From positions 1,116,001 to 1,180,000 of the forward strand of contig NZ_CP066171.1 in NCBI RefSeq assembly GCF_028867705.1: a DNA stretch of 64,000 nucleotides. Reading direction: 5' to 3'. Shown in pieces: positions 27,831-36,951 of the stretch. The DNA comes from Thermoleophilum album (GTDB lineage Bacteria > Actinomycetota > Thermoleophilia > Solirubrobacterales > Thermoleophilaceae). The notes beneath the pieces were generated by a model. The model saw only the letters and a list, made by a program, of their open reading frames with translations. It made no database searches and was not told where the DNA came from. A program made the translations under genes and the position numbers. The number at the start of each line of letters is the position of its first letter. The stretch's first letter is position 1.

Positions 27831-28850
27831 ATGCCGAGCGTGCCGAGACCGCGCATACGCCGCACGAGCCGCGCTCGCCTCGCTGCCGCGACTCCCTCGC
27901 GGACGCCGCTTAGGGACGAGCCAAATATCGCCGAGGTCGAGTACGACGGGCTGCGCTGGATCAACATCGAGCGCCCGGGGCCGCTCGAGCGTGCGTGGCT
28001 CGAAGAGCACTTCGACTTCCACCCCCTCGACTATGAGGACGTAGCGTCGCGCAACCAGCGCCCAAAGATCGACGAGTACCCCGACTACCTCTTCATCGTT
28101 CTGCACTTTCCCGTGTTCGACAAGGCGGTCGGCCGTCTCAACGCGGCCGAGCTAGACATGTTCGTCGGTCCGGACTATCTGATCACCATTCCCAACGAGC
28201 CGATACCCCCGGTTTCCTACCTGTTCGAACGCTGCACGTCGAACTCCGACTTCCGCGAGTCGCTCTTGTCGAAGGGGCCCGGTTACCTCCTGTACAGGAT
28301 CGTCGACGACGCGTTTGATTACTGCTTTCCGATGTTGCGCAAGATGGGCAACAAGCTCGAACGGATCGAGGAAGACATCTTCGAGGGGCGGTCGCGCGAG
28401 ATCGTGCGCGATATCTCGAACGCCAAACAGGAGATCATCAACTTCCGCAAGATCGTCCGCCCCCAGCGCGCTGTGCTCAACGACCTCGAGCGCACCAAGC
28501 AACGTTTCATCAGCGGCGATCTCGAGATCTACTTCGACGACATCGTCGACGCGTCCGAGCGGATCTGGGACGTTCTCGAGAACTACAAAGAGGTGATCGA
28601 GGCGCTCGAGTCCACCAACGAGTCGGTCATTTCGCACCGCGTGAACGACATCCTGTTGGTGCTGACGGCGATCAGCGTGGTCGTCCTGCCGCTCACGCTC
28701 GTAGCGAGCATTTTCGGCATGAACGTCGGCCTGCCCGGTGGTGGCGATCCCGCCGCCGGCCCCTCGACCAGCTTCTGGATCATCATCGGTTCGATGGTCG
28801 TGATGCTGCTCGGCATGTTCGGCTACTTCAGGTACCGGCGATGGCTGTAG
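27831..28850 (+). CDS. corA: CorA-family magnesium/cobalt transporter
   Basis: Homopentameric divalent-cation channel of the inner membrane. The cytosolic domain (VEYDGLRWINIERP to about residue 270) ends in a long helix (NESVISHRVNDILLVLTAISVVVLPLTL). The signature FGMNVG lies between two C-terminal membrane segments, followed by a basic tail RYRRWL. The true N-terminus is uncertain: ATG 27831 has no Shine-Dalgarno and is followed by Arg/Pro-rich sequence, whereas ATG 27797 has a good promoter but is +1 out of frame. The last 10 bp overlap the HIT gene. Confidence 0.88.
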   Translation: MPSVPRPRIRRTSRARLAAATPSRTPLRDEPNIAEVEYDGLRWINIERPGPLERAWLEEHFDFHPLDYEDVASRNQRPKIDEYPDYLFIVLHFPVFDKAVGRLNAAELDMFVGPDYLITIPNEPIPPVSYLFERCTSNSDFRESLLSKGPGYLLYRIVDDAFDYCFPMLRKMGNKLERIEEDIFEGRSREIVRDISNAKQEIINFRKIVRPQRAVLNDLERTKQRFISGDLEIYFDDIVDASERIWDVLENYKEVIEALESTNESVISHRVNDILLVLTAISVVVLPLTLVASIFGMNVGLPGGGDPAAGPSTSFWIIIGSMVVMLLGMFGYFRYRRWL

Positions 28851-29407
28851 CGGAAGACGGCAAGCGACCGCTGTGGGCGCCGTGGCGGATCGCCTACATC
28901 CGCGGCCCGAAGAGCGCGGAGTGCATCTTCTGCACAAGCCCCCGCCAGGCGAGCGGGCGGGAAGAGCTGATCGTCCACCGGGGCGAGCGCTGTTACGTGC
29001 TGCTGAACGCCTTCCCCTACGCGCCCGGCCACCTGATGGTCGCGCCCTACCGCCACGTCGGCGAGCTCGACGCGCTCGACGACGACGAGCTCCTCGAGCT
29101 CCAGACCCTGACGCGCGACTGCGTTCGTGCGCTGCGCCGCGCGTTCGCGGCCGACGGTTTCAACATCGGGATCAACCTCGGGAAGGTTGCGGGCGCCGGG
29201 TTCGCGGCGCACCTCCACCAGCACGTCGTGCCGCGCTGGCAAGGGGACAACAACTTCATGCCGGTGATCGCCGACACGCGTGTGATCAACCAGTCACTGG
29301 AAGCGGCCCGACAGGAAATCCTCGCCGCTTGGCCGACGGGCGCCGCGAGCGCGAGCGGCCCTCGCGGTGGCGGGCGCAGCACTGAAAGCGACGGGGCGAG
29401 CAGCTAG
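28841..29407 (+). CDS. HIT-family nucleotide hydrolase/phosphorylase
   Basis: A 188-residue histidine-triad protein. The HIT motif HLHQHVVPRW contains the nucleophilic histidine, preceded by the FCTSPRQ cysteine region, VLLNAFPYAPGHLMVAP and NIGINLGKVAGAG. Related actinobacterial enzymes split diadenosine tetraphosphate or act on nucleoside phosphoramidates. The last 30 residues are a low-complexity Ser/Gly tail. It overlaps the end of corA by 10 bp and begins the corA-HIT-mutase run. Confidence 0.9.
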   Translation: MAVAEDGKRPLWAPWRIAYIRGPKSAECIFCTSPRQASGREELIVHRGERCYVLLNAFPYAPGHLMVAPYRHVGELDALDDDELLELQTLTRDCVRALRRAFAADGFNIGINLGKVAGAGFAAHLHQHVVPRWQGDNNFMPVIADTRVINQSLEAARQEILAAWPTGAASASGPRGGGRSTESDGASS

Positions 29408-29419
29408 ATTCCCGCGGGC

Positions 29420-30802
29420 GTGCCCGGCACCGCAGTCGACAGCTCGATCTTCAAGGCTTACGACGTTCGCGGGCTCTACCCGAGCCAGATCGACGCGTCC
29501 GTCGCCGAGCGCATCGGGCGCGCCTTCGCTGCTGTTGTGGCGGAACTCGAGGGGACCCCGGTTAGCGAGCTCAAGCTCGCGCTCTGCCGCGACGTGCGCA
29601 CCTCGGCGCCGGAGCTCGCCGAGGCATACGCCCGCGGCATGGCAGCCGCCGGAGCCGACGTGCTCGACATCGGCATGACACCCACCGAGGTCCTCTACTA
29701 CGCGGTGGGATCGCGCGGTCTCGACGGCGGGCTCGCCTGCACCGCCTCGCACAACCCGCCGGAGTGGACGGGAGCGAAGCTGGTGCGCCGCAACGCGGTC
29801 GCGCTGTCGGGCGACAGCGGCATCGCCGAGCTCCGGGCTCTCGTCGAGGCTGGCGCACCGAGCGCCGGCGAGGGCGGTGCGGGCGAGATCGCGCGCGCCG
29901 ACCTTCTCGACGAATACCGCGACCACGTTCGTGCCTTCATCGATCCGGCCAGCGTGCGATCGATGAAGGTCGTGGTTGACGGCGGCAACGGCGTAGCCAA
30001 GATCGGTGTCGGCCCGCTGCTCGACGAGCTGCCGCTCGAGCTCGTGACGATCGCCTGGGAGCCCGACGGCCGCTTCCCCGAGCACGAGCCGAACCCGCTG
30101 TTGCCCGAGAACCGTCAGCTGGTGATCGACCGCGTGCTTGCCGAAGGGGCTGATCTAGGCATCGCCTGGGACGGCGACGCCGACCGTTGCTTTTTCATCG
30201 ACGACCAAGGTCGCTTCGTCGACGGCGACTTTTTGACGGCGCTGCTCGCCGAAGCGATTCTCGCGAAGGAGCCCGGCGCGACGATCCTCTACGACGTGCG
30301 CGCCAGCCGCGCGGTGCGCGACGTTGTCGAGCGGGCCGGTGGCACCGCGCTCGTCAACCGTGTCGGGCACGCCTTCTTCAAGGCTCGGATGCGCGAGACC
30401 GGCGCCGCCTTCGGCGGCGAGGTGTCCGGTCACTACTACTTCCGCGATTTCTACTGCTGTGACTCGGGCACAATTCCGGCGCTGCTGGTGCTCGAGCTTC
30501 TGTCGCGCCGCGGCGCCAAGCTGAGCGAGCTTCTCGCCCCCCTGCGCAGCCGCTACTTCATTTCCGGCGAGATCAACTCGCGTGTCGCCGATCCCCAGGC
30601 GAAGATGCGCGAGCTCGCCGAGCGTTACTCCGACGGTGAGGTGAGCTGGCTCGACGGGGTTTCGGTGGACTACCCCGACTGGCACTTCAACGTCCGCCCG
30701 TCCAACACCGAGCCGCTTTTGCGTCTCAACCTCGAGTCGCTCGTCTCGCCCGAGCACATGGCCGAGAAGCGCGACGAGGTGCTCGCGCTTATCCGCTCCT
30801 AG
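29420..30802 (+). CDS. manB: Phosphomannomutase / phosphoglucomutase
   Basis: Interconverts hexose 6- and 1-phosphates for cell-envelope sugar nucleotides. The 460 residues show FKAYDVRGLYP at the start, the phosphoserine loop TASHNPPEW (Ser110), the metal-binding DGDADRCFF near residue 251, and GEVSGHYYF in the sugar-binding domain. RPSNTEPLLRLN forms the C-terminal phosphate-binding loop. GTG 29420 start, 12 bp after the HIT gene. Mannose or glucose preference cannot be assigned. Confidence 0.94.
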   Translation: MPGTAVDSSIFKAYDVRGLYPSQIDASVAERIGRAFAAVVAELEGTPVSELKLALCRDVRTSAPELAEAYARGMAAAGADVLDIGMTPTEVLYYAVGSRGLDGGLACTASHNPPEWTGAKLVRRNAVALSGDSGIAELRALVEAGAPSAGEGGAGEIARADLLDEYRDHVRAFIDPASVRSMKVVVDGGNGVAKIGVGPLLDELPLELVTIAWEPDGRFPEHEPNPLLPENRQLVIDRVLAEGADLGIAWDGDADRCFFIDDQGRFVDGDFLTALLAEAILAKEPGATILYDVRASRAVRDVVERAGGTALVNRVGHAFFKARMRETGAAFGGEVSGHYYFRDFYCCDSGTIPALLVLELLSRRGAKLSELLAPLRSRYFISGEINSRVADPQAKMRELAERYSDGEVSWLDGVSVDYPDWHFNVRPSNTEPLLRLNLESLVSPEHMAEKRDEVLALIRS

Positions 30803-30810
30803 GTCGATCG

Positions 30811-32445
30811 GTGCGCGGGGGCGCGGCCTCGGGCTGGGCGCCGCTGCGCTACCCCACCTGGCGGCGCCTGTTCGTGGGGCAGCTCACGTCCCACGTCGGC
30901 ACGTGGATGCAGCTGGTCGGTGCGCAGTGGTTGATGATCGATCTCGAGGGTTCGGCGCTTGAGGTCGCGCTGGTGCAAACGGCGGTGAGCCTTCCCGTCG
31001 TGGTGCTGGCGCTCCCAGCAGGAGCGCTCGGCGATCTCGTCGACCGCCGTCGTGTGCTCGTCGCGAGCCAGTCGCTGGCGCTAGCTGCCGCTTTGGCACT
31101 GGCTGTCACGACCTTCAGCGGTGCAATCGACCCGGTGACGTTGCTCGCGCTGACCTTCGCTGTCGGCCTGGCCGACGCGTTGCGCCGTCCCGTGTGGCAA
31201 GCGGTGCAGCAGGAGCTCGTGCCGCGCGAGCTTATCCCTCACGCGGTCGCTCTGAACTCGGCGTCGGTGAACGCGGCGCGAGCGGTGGGACCGGCGATCG
31301 GCGGCGTGGTGGTGGCGGCTGCGGGTCCGGGCTGGGTGTTCGCTGCGAACGCGGCGTCGTTCCTCGCGGTGCTCTTGGCGGCGTCGACCTGGCGGCGAGA
31401 GCCGCAACCGGCGTCCCGCGAGCGGCTGCGCGGAGCGATCTGGGCGGGCGTTCGCTACACGCGGGCGTCTCCGCGGATGCGCCGGGTGCTATCCCGCACC
31501 TTCCCCTTCGCGCTTTTCGCCAGCGCGCTGTGGGCGCTCTTGCCGCTCGTGGCCGCGCGCCGTCTCGGGCTCGGCTCGGACGGTTACGGGCTTTTGCTCG
31601 GCGCTGTCGGCGTCGGAGCTCTCGCCGGCGTCATCGCGATCCCGCATCTGCGTGCTGCGCTCGGCGCCAACGGGACCGTGACCCTCGCGATTGCGGTGCT
31701 CGGCGTCGCGCTCGCGGCGATCGCCACCGCCCGCGCCTTTCTGGTCGGCGCGGCAGCACTGACGTTCGCGGGCGCGGCATGGATCGCCGCGGTGTCGTCG
31801 CTCAATGCCAGCGCGCAAACCGTGCTTCCCGCCTGGGTGCGGGCGCGCGGCCTAGCTGTGTTCCTGCTCACGCTGCAGGGCGGGCAAGCCGCCGGGGCCG
31901 CGCTGTGGGGCGCGCTCGCCGAACACTCCGCCCCCACCCTCCCCTTGTTCGTCGCCGCCAGCGGGCTCGCCGTGACGGCTGCGGTCGGCCTCTCGCGACC
32001 CGTACGCGGCGGCGAGGATCTCGATCTCAGTCCTGCCGAGGGGTGGTCGGAGCCGCAGCTTGCGTTCGAACCGGAGCCGGCCGTCGGGCCGGTGCTCGTC
32101 ACCGTCGAATACATCGTGCCGCAAGCGGCGCAGCCAGCGTTCGAAGCGGCGATGCAGCCGGTTGGCCGCGCGCGGCTTCGCGCCGGCGCGCGACGCTGGC
32201 AGCTCTTCCGCGACCTCGCCGATCGCGAGCGGTACGTCGAGACGTTCCTCGTCCCGTCCTGGGAGGAGTACCTGCAGCTAAGGCGACGCGCCACGCTCGC
32301 CGACTTGCGTTTCGAGCGCCGAGCCCGCGCCCTTGCGGCGCGCGAGCCGCGAACCACCCACCTCGTGGCGGCCGAGGCCGCGGCGCGGATGCGCGACGGT
32401 CAGCCGTCGGACACCGCCAGCACCTCGCCGGCGGAACGGCGGTAG
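30811..32445 (+). CDS. MFS_3-type transporter with C-terminal soluble domain
   Basis: A 544-residue major-facilitator protein of the enterobactin-exporter-like MFS_3 group. About ten to twelve hydrophobic segments occupy residues 15-405, with GALGDLVDRRRVL as the loop 2-3 signature and ARAVGPAIGG in segment 5. From about residue 430 a soluble domain (VLVTVEYIVPQAAQPAFEAAM, WQLFRDLADRERYVETFLVPSW) resembles antibiotic-biosynthesis-monooxygenase-like folds, as is usual for this family. Substrate unknown. GTG start 8 bp after the mutase. Confidence 0.85.
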   Translation: MRGGAASGWAPLRYPTWRRLFVGQLTSHVGTWMQLVGAQWLMIDLEGSALEVALVQTAVSLPVVVLALPAGALGDLVDRRRVLVASQSLALAAALALAVTTFSGAIDPVTLLALTFAVGLADALRRPVWQAVQQELVPRELIPHAVALNSASVNAARAVGPAIGGVVVAAAGPGWVFAANAASFLAVLLAASTWRREPQPASRERLRGAIWAGVRYTRASPRMRRVLSRTFPFALFASALWALLPLVAARRLGLGSDGYGLLLGAVGVGALAGVIAIPHLRAALGANGTVTLAIAVLGVALAAIATARAFLVGAAALTFAGAAWIAAVSSLNASAQTVLPAWVRARGLAVFLLTLQGGQAAGAALWGALAEHSAPTLPLFVAASGLAVTAAVGLSRPVRGGEDLDLSPAEGWSEPQLAFEPEPAVGPVLVTVEYIVPQAAQPAFEAAMQPVGRARLRAGARRWQLFRDLADRERYVETFLVPSWEEYLQLRRRATLADLRFERRARALAAREPRTTHLVAAEAAARMRDGQPSDTASTSPAERR

Positions 32446-32459
32446 TTTCCCCGCCCGTC

Positions 32460-33554
32460 ATGCCCGAAGCGAAAAGCGAGCGTGGGGAGCGCGCGAGCGC
32501 GAGAGCCGGCGCCGGGGCGCAAGGGTCGGCACCGCGCACCGCCGACACTGACATCGCTCACGCCGAGGGGTGGGCCACCGCCGAGCGTCTCGGCATCCAC
32601 CGGCTCGCGATCCCCACGCCGTTCGCCGTTGGCCGCGTCAACGTGCTGTTGATCGACGACGAGCCACTCACGCTTGTCGACACCGGCCCCAACTCGGGCA
32701 CGTCGTTGAACGCGCTCGAGCGTGGTCTCGCCGCGCTGGGACGGCGGATCGAGGACATCGAGCTCGTCCTCGTCACCCACCAGCACATCGACCACACCGG
32801 CCTCGTGCGGATCGTCGCGGAGCGATCGGGCGCCGAGGTGGCGGCGCTCGACGCGACCGCTCCGTTCATCGAGCGTTACCGAGAAGAGGCCGAGGCGGAG
32901 GACGCGTTCGCGCACGCGATGATGTTGCGCCACGGCATCCCGAGCGACGTGGCCACCGCGCTGCAGTCGGTCTCGCGCTCGTTCCGCGGTTGGGGCGCAA
33001 GCGGGCCCGTACACCGCGTGCTGCGCGACGGCGACATCGTCGAACTCACGCAGCGCCGGCTGCGCGTGCTGCACCGTCCCGGGCACAGCCTCTCGGACAC
33101 CGTCTTTCTCGACGAGCAGCGGGGCGTCGCGATCCTCGGCGATCACCTTCTCGCCCACATCTCGTCCAACCCGCTGCTGGCCCGTCCCCGCGAGGGCGAG
33201 CGCGAACGCCCGCGCGTCCTCCTGCGCTACCTCGAGTCGCTCTCGCGCACGCGCGAGCTCGATTTCGCGCTCGGCTTGCCGGGCCACGGCGAGACGATCG
33301 CCGACCACCGTGCGTTGATCGACGAGCGCTTCGCGCTCCACCGGCGCCGCGGCGAAAAGATCCGCCGCTTGATCGCCCAGCAGCCACGCACCGCCTACGA
33401 GATCGCCCAGGAGCTGTGGGGAAACGTGGCGGTGACACAGGCGTATTTGACGTTGTCGGAGGTGCTCGGCCACCTCGATCTGCTGCTCGCCGAGGGGCGC
33501 GCCAGAGAGATCGAGGCGGACGGCGTCGTGCGTTTCGAAGCGGCGGAAACGTGA
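32460..33554 (+). CDS. Metallo-beta-lactamase-fold hydrolase
   Basis: A 364-residue soluble hydrolase beginning at ATG 32460; the same frame is open far upstream but only as a shadow of the MFS gene. The metal site is THQHIDH (His107, His109, Asp111, His112), with LHRPGHS, ILGDHLL and LPGHGE supplying further ligands. The C-terminal 80 residues look like a winged helix, as in LACTB2-like hydrolases. Substrate unknown. Its stop overlaps the next start (GTGA), so it is coupled to the lipid kinase. Confidence 0.87.
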   Translation: MPEAKSERGERASARAGAGAQGSAPRTADTDIAHAEGWATAERLGIHRLAIPTPFAVGRVNVLLIDDEPLTLVDTGPNSGTSLNALERGLAALGRRIEDIELVLVTHQHIDHTGLVRIVAERSGAEVAALDATAPFIERYREEAEAEDAFAHAMMLRHGIPSDVATALQSVSRSFRGWGASGPVHRVLRDGDIVELTQRRLRVLHRPGHSLSDTVFLDEQRGVAILGDHLLAHISSNPLLARPREGERERPRVLLRYLESLSRTRELDFALGLPGHGETIADHRALIDERFALHRRRGEKIRRLIAQQPRTAYEIAQELWGNVAVTQAYLTLSEVLGHLDLLLAEGRAREIEADGVVRFEAAET

Positions 33555-34537
33555 CCAGCACTCGCCAAGACGCGGCGATCTCTCTTTCGGTTCTCGAGCG
33601 TCCGACGCGCAAGCGCCGGATGCTCGTGATCGTCAACCCCTTCGCGACAACCGTCTCGGCGCGCCTGCGCAACCTTGTGGTTCACGCTCTCGAGTCGCGC
33701 TACGACGTGACCGCGGTCGACACCGAGGCGCAAGGCCACGCCACCGCAATCTGCCGCGACGCTGCCGCCGAGGGCTACGACGTCGTGTGCGCTTTCGGCG
33801 GCGACGGCACCGTCAACGAGGCGGCGAACGGCCTGGCCGGCACTTCGACGCCACTGGCGGTCCTCCCGGGTGGATCGGCAAACGTTTTCTGCCGCAGCCT
33901 CGGCGTTCCCGGCGACGTCGTCGACGCCACCGAGCACCTCTTGCGCCTCGCCGACACGCTGCCGGTGCGAACGGTCGACCTAGGGCAAGCGAACGGCCGC
34001 TACTTCGTCTTCACCGCTGGTGTCGGTCTCGACGCCGAGGTGACCGAGCGCGTCGACGCCCACCCGCGCTGGAAGGCGCGGTTCGGACCGTGGTACTACG
34101 CAACTGTCGCTGTCGACCTCTTCACACGCCGTTACCTGCTCGGGCGCCCACCGCGCATGCGCATCGCCCTCGCCGACGGGCGACAGCAAGAGGCGATCAC
34201 GTGCATCGCCCAGAACTCCGACCCCTACACGTTCTTCGCGCGGCGCCCGGTGCGCGTGTGCGCCGACGCGGCGCTTGACAGCGGCACGCTCGCTTTCGCC
34301 GCACTCGACCGCATCGGTCCCCTCGAGGTTCCGTCGCTCGCGGCGCGCCTCCTTACCGGCAGCGCTCGCGCCGTCTCCCGCCACCGACGGATAACCGACC
34401 TCGGCGCCGCCACGTGCGCCGTCGTCGAGAGCCTCGACGGGCGGCCGCTGCCGCTGCAGGTCGACGGCGACTACCTCGGGCGCTGCGAGCGCGTCGAGCT
34501 GCGCGCACAGCCAGCGGCGCTGCGCTGCGTGGCCTGA
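33551..34537 (+). CDS. Diacylglycerol kinase-family lipid kinase
   Basis: A 328-residue DAGK-catalytic-domain protein (YegS/DgkB/BmrU type). Visible are LVIVNPFATTVS, the nucleotide-binding FGGDGTVNEAANGLAG, LAVLPGGSANVFCRSLG, the TAGVGLDAEVTER segment and a C-terminal QVDGDYLG motif. It likely phosphorylates diacylglycerol or a related lipid at the membrane. GTG 33551 overlaps the stop of the upstream hydrolase. It converges on relA with a 40-bp gap. Confidence 0.9.
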   Translation: MTSTRQDAAISLSVLERPTRKRRMLVIVNPFATTVSARLRNLVVHALESRYDVTAVDTEAQGHATAICRDAAAEGYDVVCAFGGDGTVNEAANGLAGTSTPLAVLPGGSANVFCRSLGVPGDVVDATEHLLRLADTLPVRTVDLGQANGRYFVFTAGVGLDAEVTERVDAHPRWKARFGPWYYATVAVDLFTRRYLLGRPPRMRIALADGRQQEAITCIAQNSDPYTFFARRPVRVCADAALDSGTLAFAALDRIGPLEVPSLAARLLTGSARAVSRHRRITDLGAATCAVVESLDGRPLPLQVDGDYLGRCERVELRAQPAALRCVA

Positions 34538-34577
34538 GCGCGCCGCCTCGCCGGCGACCGGCCGCGGCAGACCGTCC

Positions 34578-36941
34578 TCAACCGGTCGGCGTGACCCGGT
34601 AGGCGTCGAACACCGACTCGACGTTGCGCAGCTTCTGGATCACGCCCTTCAACACCTTCGTATCGCCGACCTCGACGACGAAGCGGTTCTTGACCATCGG
34701 ATGGTTGACGGTGCAGCGCGCCTCGACGATGTTGAGGCCCGACTCTGAGAAAGTTCGCGAGAGGTCCTCGAGCAGACCGGTCCGGTCCCAAGCGGCGATC
34801 TCGATCTCGGCCCGGAACGACGTCTCGGCGTCGCCGTCCCAGGCCACCGGCGTGAAGCGCTCGGCCGAGCTGCGCCGCAAAGCGCGAGCGTTCGCGCACT
34901 GCTCGTGGTGGACCGTGATGCCGCGCCCGAGCGAGATGTAACCGCAGATCGGGTCGCCCGGCACGGGACGACAGCACTTGGCGATCCGCACCGGCACGTC
35001 GTCGATGCCCTCGACACGAATCCCGTAAGCCGACGCCGCAGCCGTACGCCGCGGGCGCTTCTCGCGACGCGAAAGCAGCTCCGCCGAGGCACCCTCGCTG
35101 TCGCCGAGGCTCTCGCCGCGCTTGAGCCGCTGCATCAGCTTGTTGACAACGACGCGCGGCGAGATCTTCTCCTCGCCGAGAGCGACGTAGAAGTCGTCGG
35201 CCTTGCGGAACCCCATCTCGCGGATTACGTCCGCGAGTAGCGACGAACCGACGAGCTTCTGTGGCGGCAGGCTGTGGCGACGCAGATGCTCGTGCAGCAC
35301 CTCGCGCCCGTGGCGTTCGGCGTCCTCGCGGCGCTCGCGCTTGAACCAGGCGCGGATCTTCGACTGGGCACGTGTCGACTTGACGAGCGACAGCCAGTCG
35401 CGCGACGGCCCGCGTTCCTTCTTCGAGGTCAGGATCTCGCAGATGTCGCCCGAGCGCAGCTGGTAGTGCAGGGGCACGACCTTGCCGTTCACCTTGGCGC
35501 CAACACAGCGGTGACCGACGTCGGTGTGCACGGCGTAAGCGAAGTCGAGCGGCGTCGACCCGGCCGGCAGCGACTTGACCTCGCCCTTGGGCGTGAAAAC
35601 GAAAACCTCGTCCTCAAAGAGGTCGCGCTTCAGCGTTTCGGTGAACTCGCGAGGGTCCGACAGTTCCTGCTGCCAGTCGAGCAGGTGCCGCAACCACTCC
35701 ATCTTGTCCTCGGGCGCTTGCCCGCCCGCTTCTTTGTAAAGCCAGTGCGCCGCCACACCGAACTCGGCGGTGCGGTGCATCTCGTGGGTGCGAACCTGGA
35801 TCTCGAGCGGCTTGCCCTCTGGACCGATCACCGTCGTGTGCAGCGACTGGTACATGTTGAACTTGGGCATCGCCACGTAGTCCTTGAAGCGGCCCGGCAT
35901 CGGCTTCCAGAGGGCGTGGATGACACCGATCGCTCCGTAACAATCCTTCACCGAGTCGACGAGCACGCGCATCGCCGTGAGGTCGTAGATCTCGTTGAAC
36001 TCACGGCCTTTGCGCGTCATCTTCGTGTAGATGGAGTAGAAGTGCTTGGCGCGGCCCGAAATCTCGGCGGGAATACCGACCGCGGCTAGCTCGCGCTTGA
36101 GGATCTCGCCGGCGCGTTCGACGTAAGCCTCGCGCTCCGCACGCTGTTGGCTTACAAGCTCCTTGATTTCGTTGTATTTGCGCGGGTGGAGCGTCTGGAA
36201 GGCGAGATCTTCGAGCTCCCACTTGATTGCGTGGATACCGAGCCGGTGCGCGAGCGGAGCGAAAATGTGGAGCGTTTCGCGCGCCTTTTCTTGCTGCTTG
36301 TGGCGCGGCAGCGACTGGATCGTGCGCATGTTGTGGAGACGGTCGGCGAGCTTGATCAGGATCACCCTGATGTCCGCCGCCATCGCCACGAGCATCTTGC
36401 GGTAGTTCTCGGCCTGACGCTCGTCGCGGCTCTGGAAAGTGACACCGCTGAGTTTGGTGACACCGTCGACGAGAGTCGCGATCTCACCGCCGAAGAGCGC
36501 CTCGATCTCTTCCAGCGAGGCGCTGGTGTCCTCGACGGTGTCGTGGAGCAGTGCGGCGCAGAGCGTCTCGGTGTCGAGACGCATACCGGCGCAGATCTTC
36601 GCCACACCCACGGGATGGACGATGAACTCCTCGCCCGACGCGCGCCGCTGGCCGGCGTGACGTTCGCAGGCAAACACGAACGCGCGCTCGACGAGCTCTT
36701 GATCGACCGGACGCGCAGCCTCCTCGGCGTGCTCCTCGACGACGGCGAGGAGGTCGCCGAGCAAGGTGCGTTGCTCGGCGGTGAGACGGTCGACCGGCCC
36801 GGCCGGCGCGTGATCGCGCGCGACGTCGACCGGTAGCCGGTCGAAGGTCGAGCTCGCAGCGCCGCCAGCGTGCGCCGCGTGCCGCTCGTCGGCGACGGGC
36901 CCGTCCGGCCGTGTTGGCTTCTCGACCGCGCGTTCCGCCAT
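34578..36941 (-). CDS. relA: Bifunctional (p)ppGpp synthetase/hydrolase RelA/SpoT
   Basis: Makes and degrades the alarmone (p)ppGpp. The 787 residues show the HD hydrolase (FIVHPVGVAKI, LLHDTVEDT, KLADRLHNMRT), synthetase (GRFKDYVAMPKFNMYQSLHT, EIQVRTHEMHRTAEFGVAAHWLYK), TGS (VFTPKGEVKSLPAGSTPLDFAY) and C-terminal ACT domain. Both catalytic centres keep their key motifs, so a true bifunctional Rel. ATG 36941 lies 10 bp after recJ; a TAGACT hexamer 7 nt before the ATG might give it a leaderless transcript, although it overlaps the recJ stop codon. Confidence 0.97.
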   Translation of the reverse strand: MAERAVEKPTRPDGPVADERHAAHAGGAASSTFDRLPVDVARDHAPAGPVDRLTAEQRTLLGDLLAVVEEHAEEAARPVDQELVERAFVFACERHAGQRRASGEEFIVHPVGVAKICAGMRLDTETLCAALLHDTVEDTSASLEEIEALFGGEIATLVDGVTKLSGVTFQSRDERQAENYRKMLVAMAADIRVILIKLADRLHNMRTIQSLPRHKQQEKARETLHIFAPLAHRLGIHAIKWELEDLAFQTLHPRKYNEIKELVSQQRAEREAYVERAGEILKRELAAVGIPAEISGRAKHFYSIYTKMTRKGREFNEIYDLTAMRVLVDSVKDCYGAIGVIHALWKPMPGRFKDYVAMPKFNMYQSLHTTVIGPEGKPLEIQVRTHEMHRTAEFGVAAHWLYKEAGGQAPEDKMEWLRHLLDWQQELSDPREFTETLKRDLFEDEVFVFTPKGEVKSLPAGSTPLDFAYAVHTDVGHRCVGAKVNGKVVPLHYQLRSGDICEILTSKKERGPSRDWLSLVKSTRAQSKIRAWFKRERREDAERHGREVLHEHLRRHSLPPQKLVGSSLLADVIREMGFRKADDFYVALGEEKISPRVVVNKLMQRLKRGESLGDSEGASAELLSRREKRPRRTAAASAYGIRVEGIDDVPVRIAKCCRPVPGDPICGYISLGRGITVHHEQCANARALRRSSAERFTPVAWDGDAETSFRAEIEIAAWDRTGLLEDLSRTFSESGLNIVEARCTVNHPMVKNRFVVEVGDTKVLKGVIQKLRNVESVFDAYRVTPTG

Positions 36942-36951
36942 CGCTCCGAGT

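Noticed and set aside
31194-33554. A 786-residue metallo-beta-lactamase fusion
   Set aside because: The first 422 residues are an out-of-frame reading of the MFS gene; the hydrolase starts at ATG 32460.
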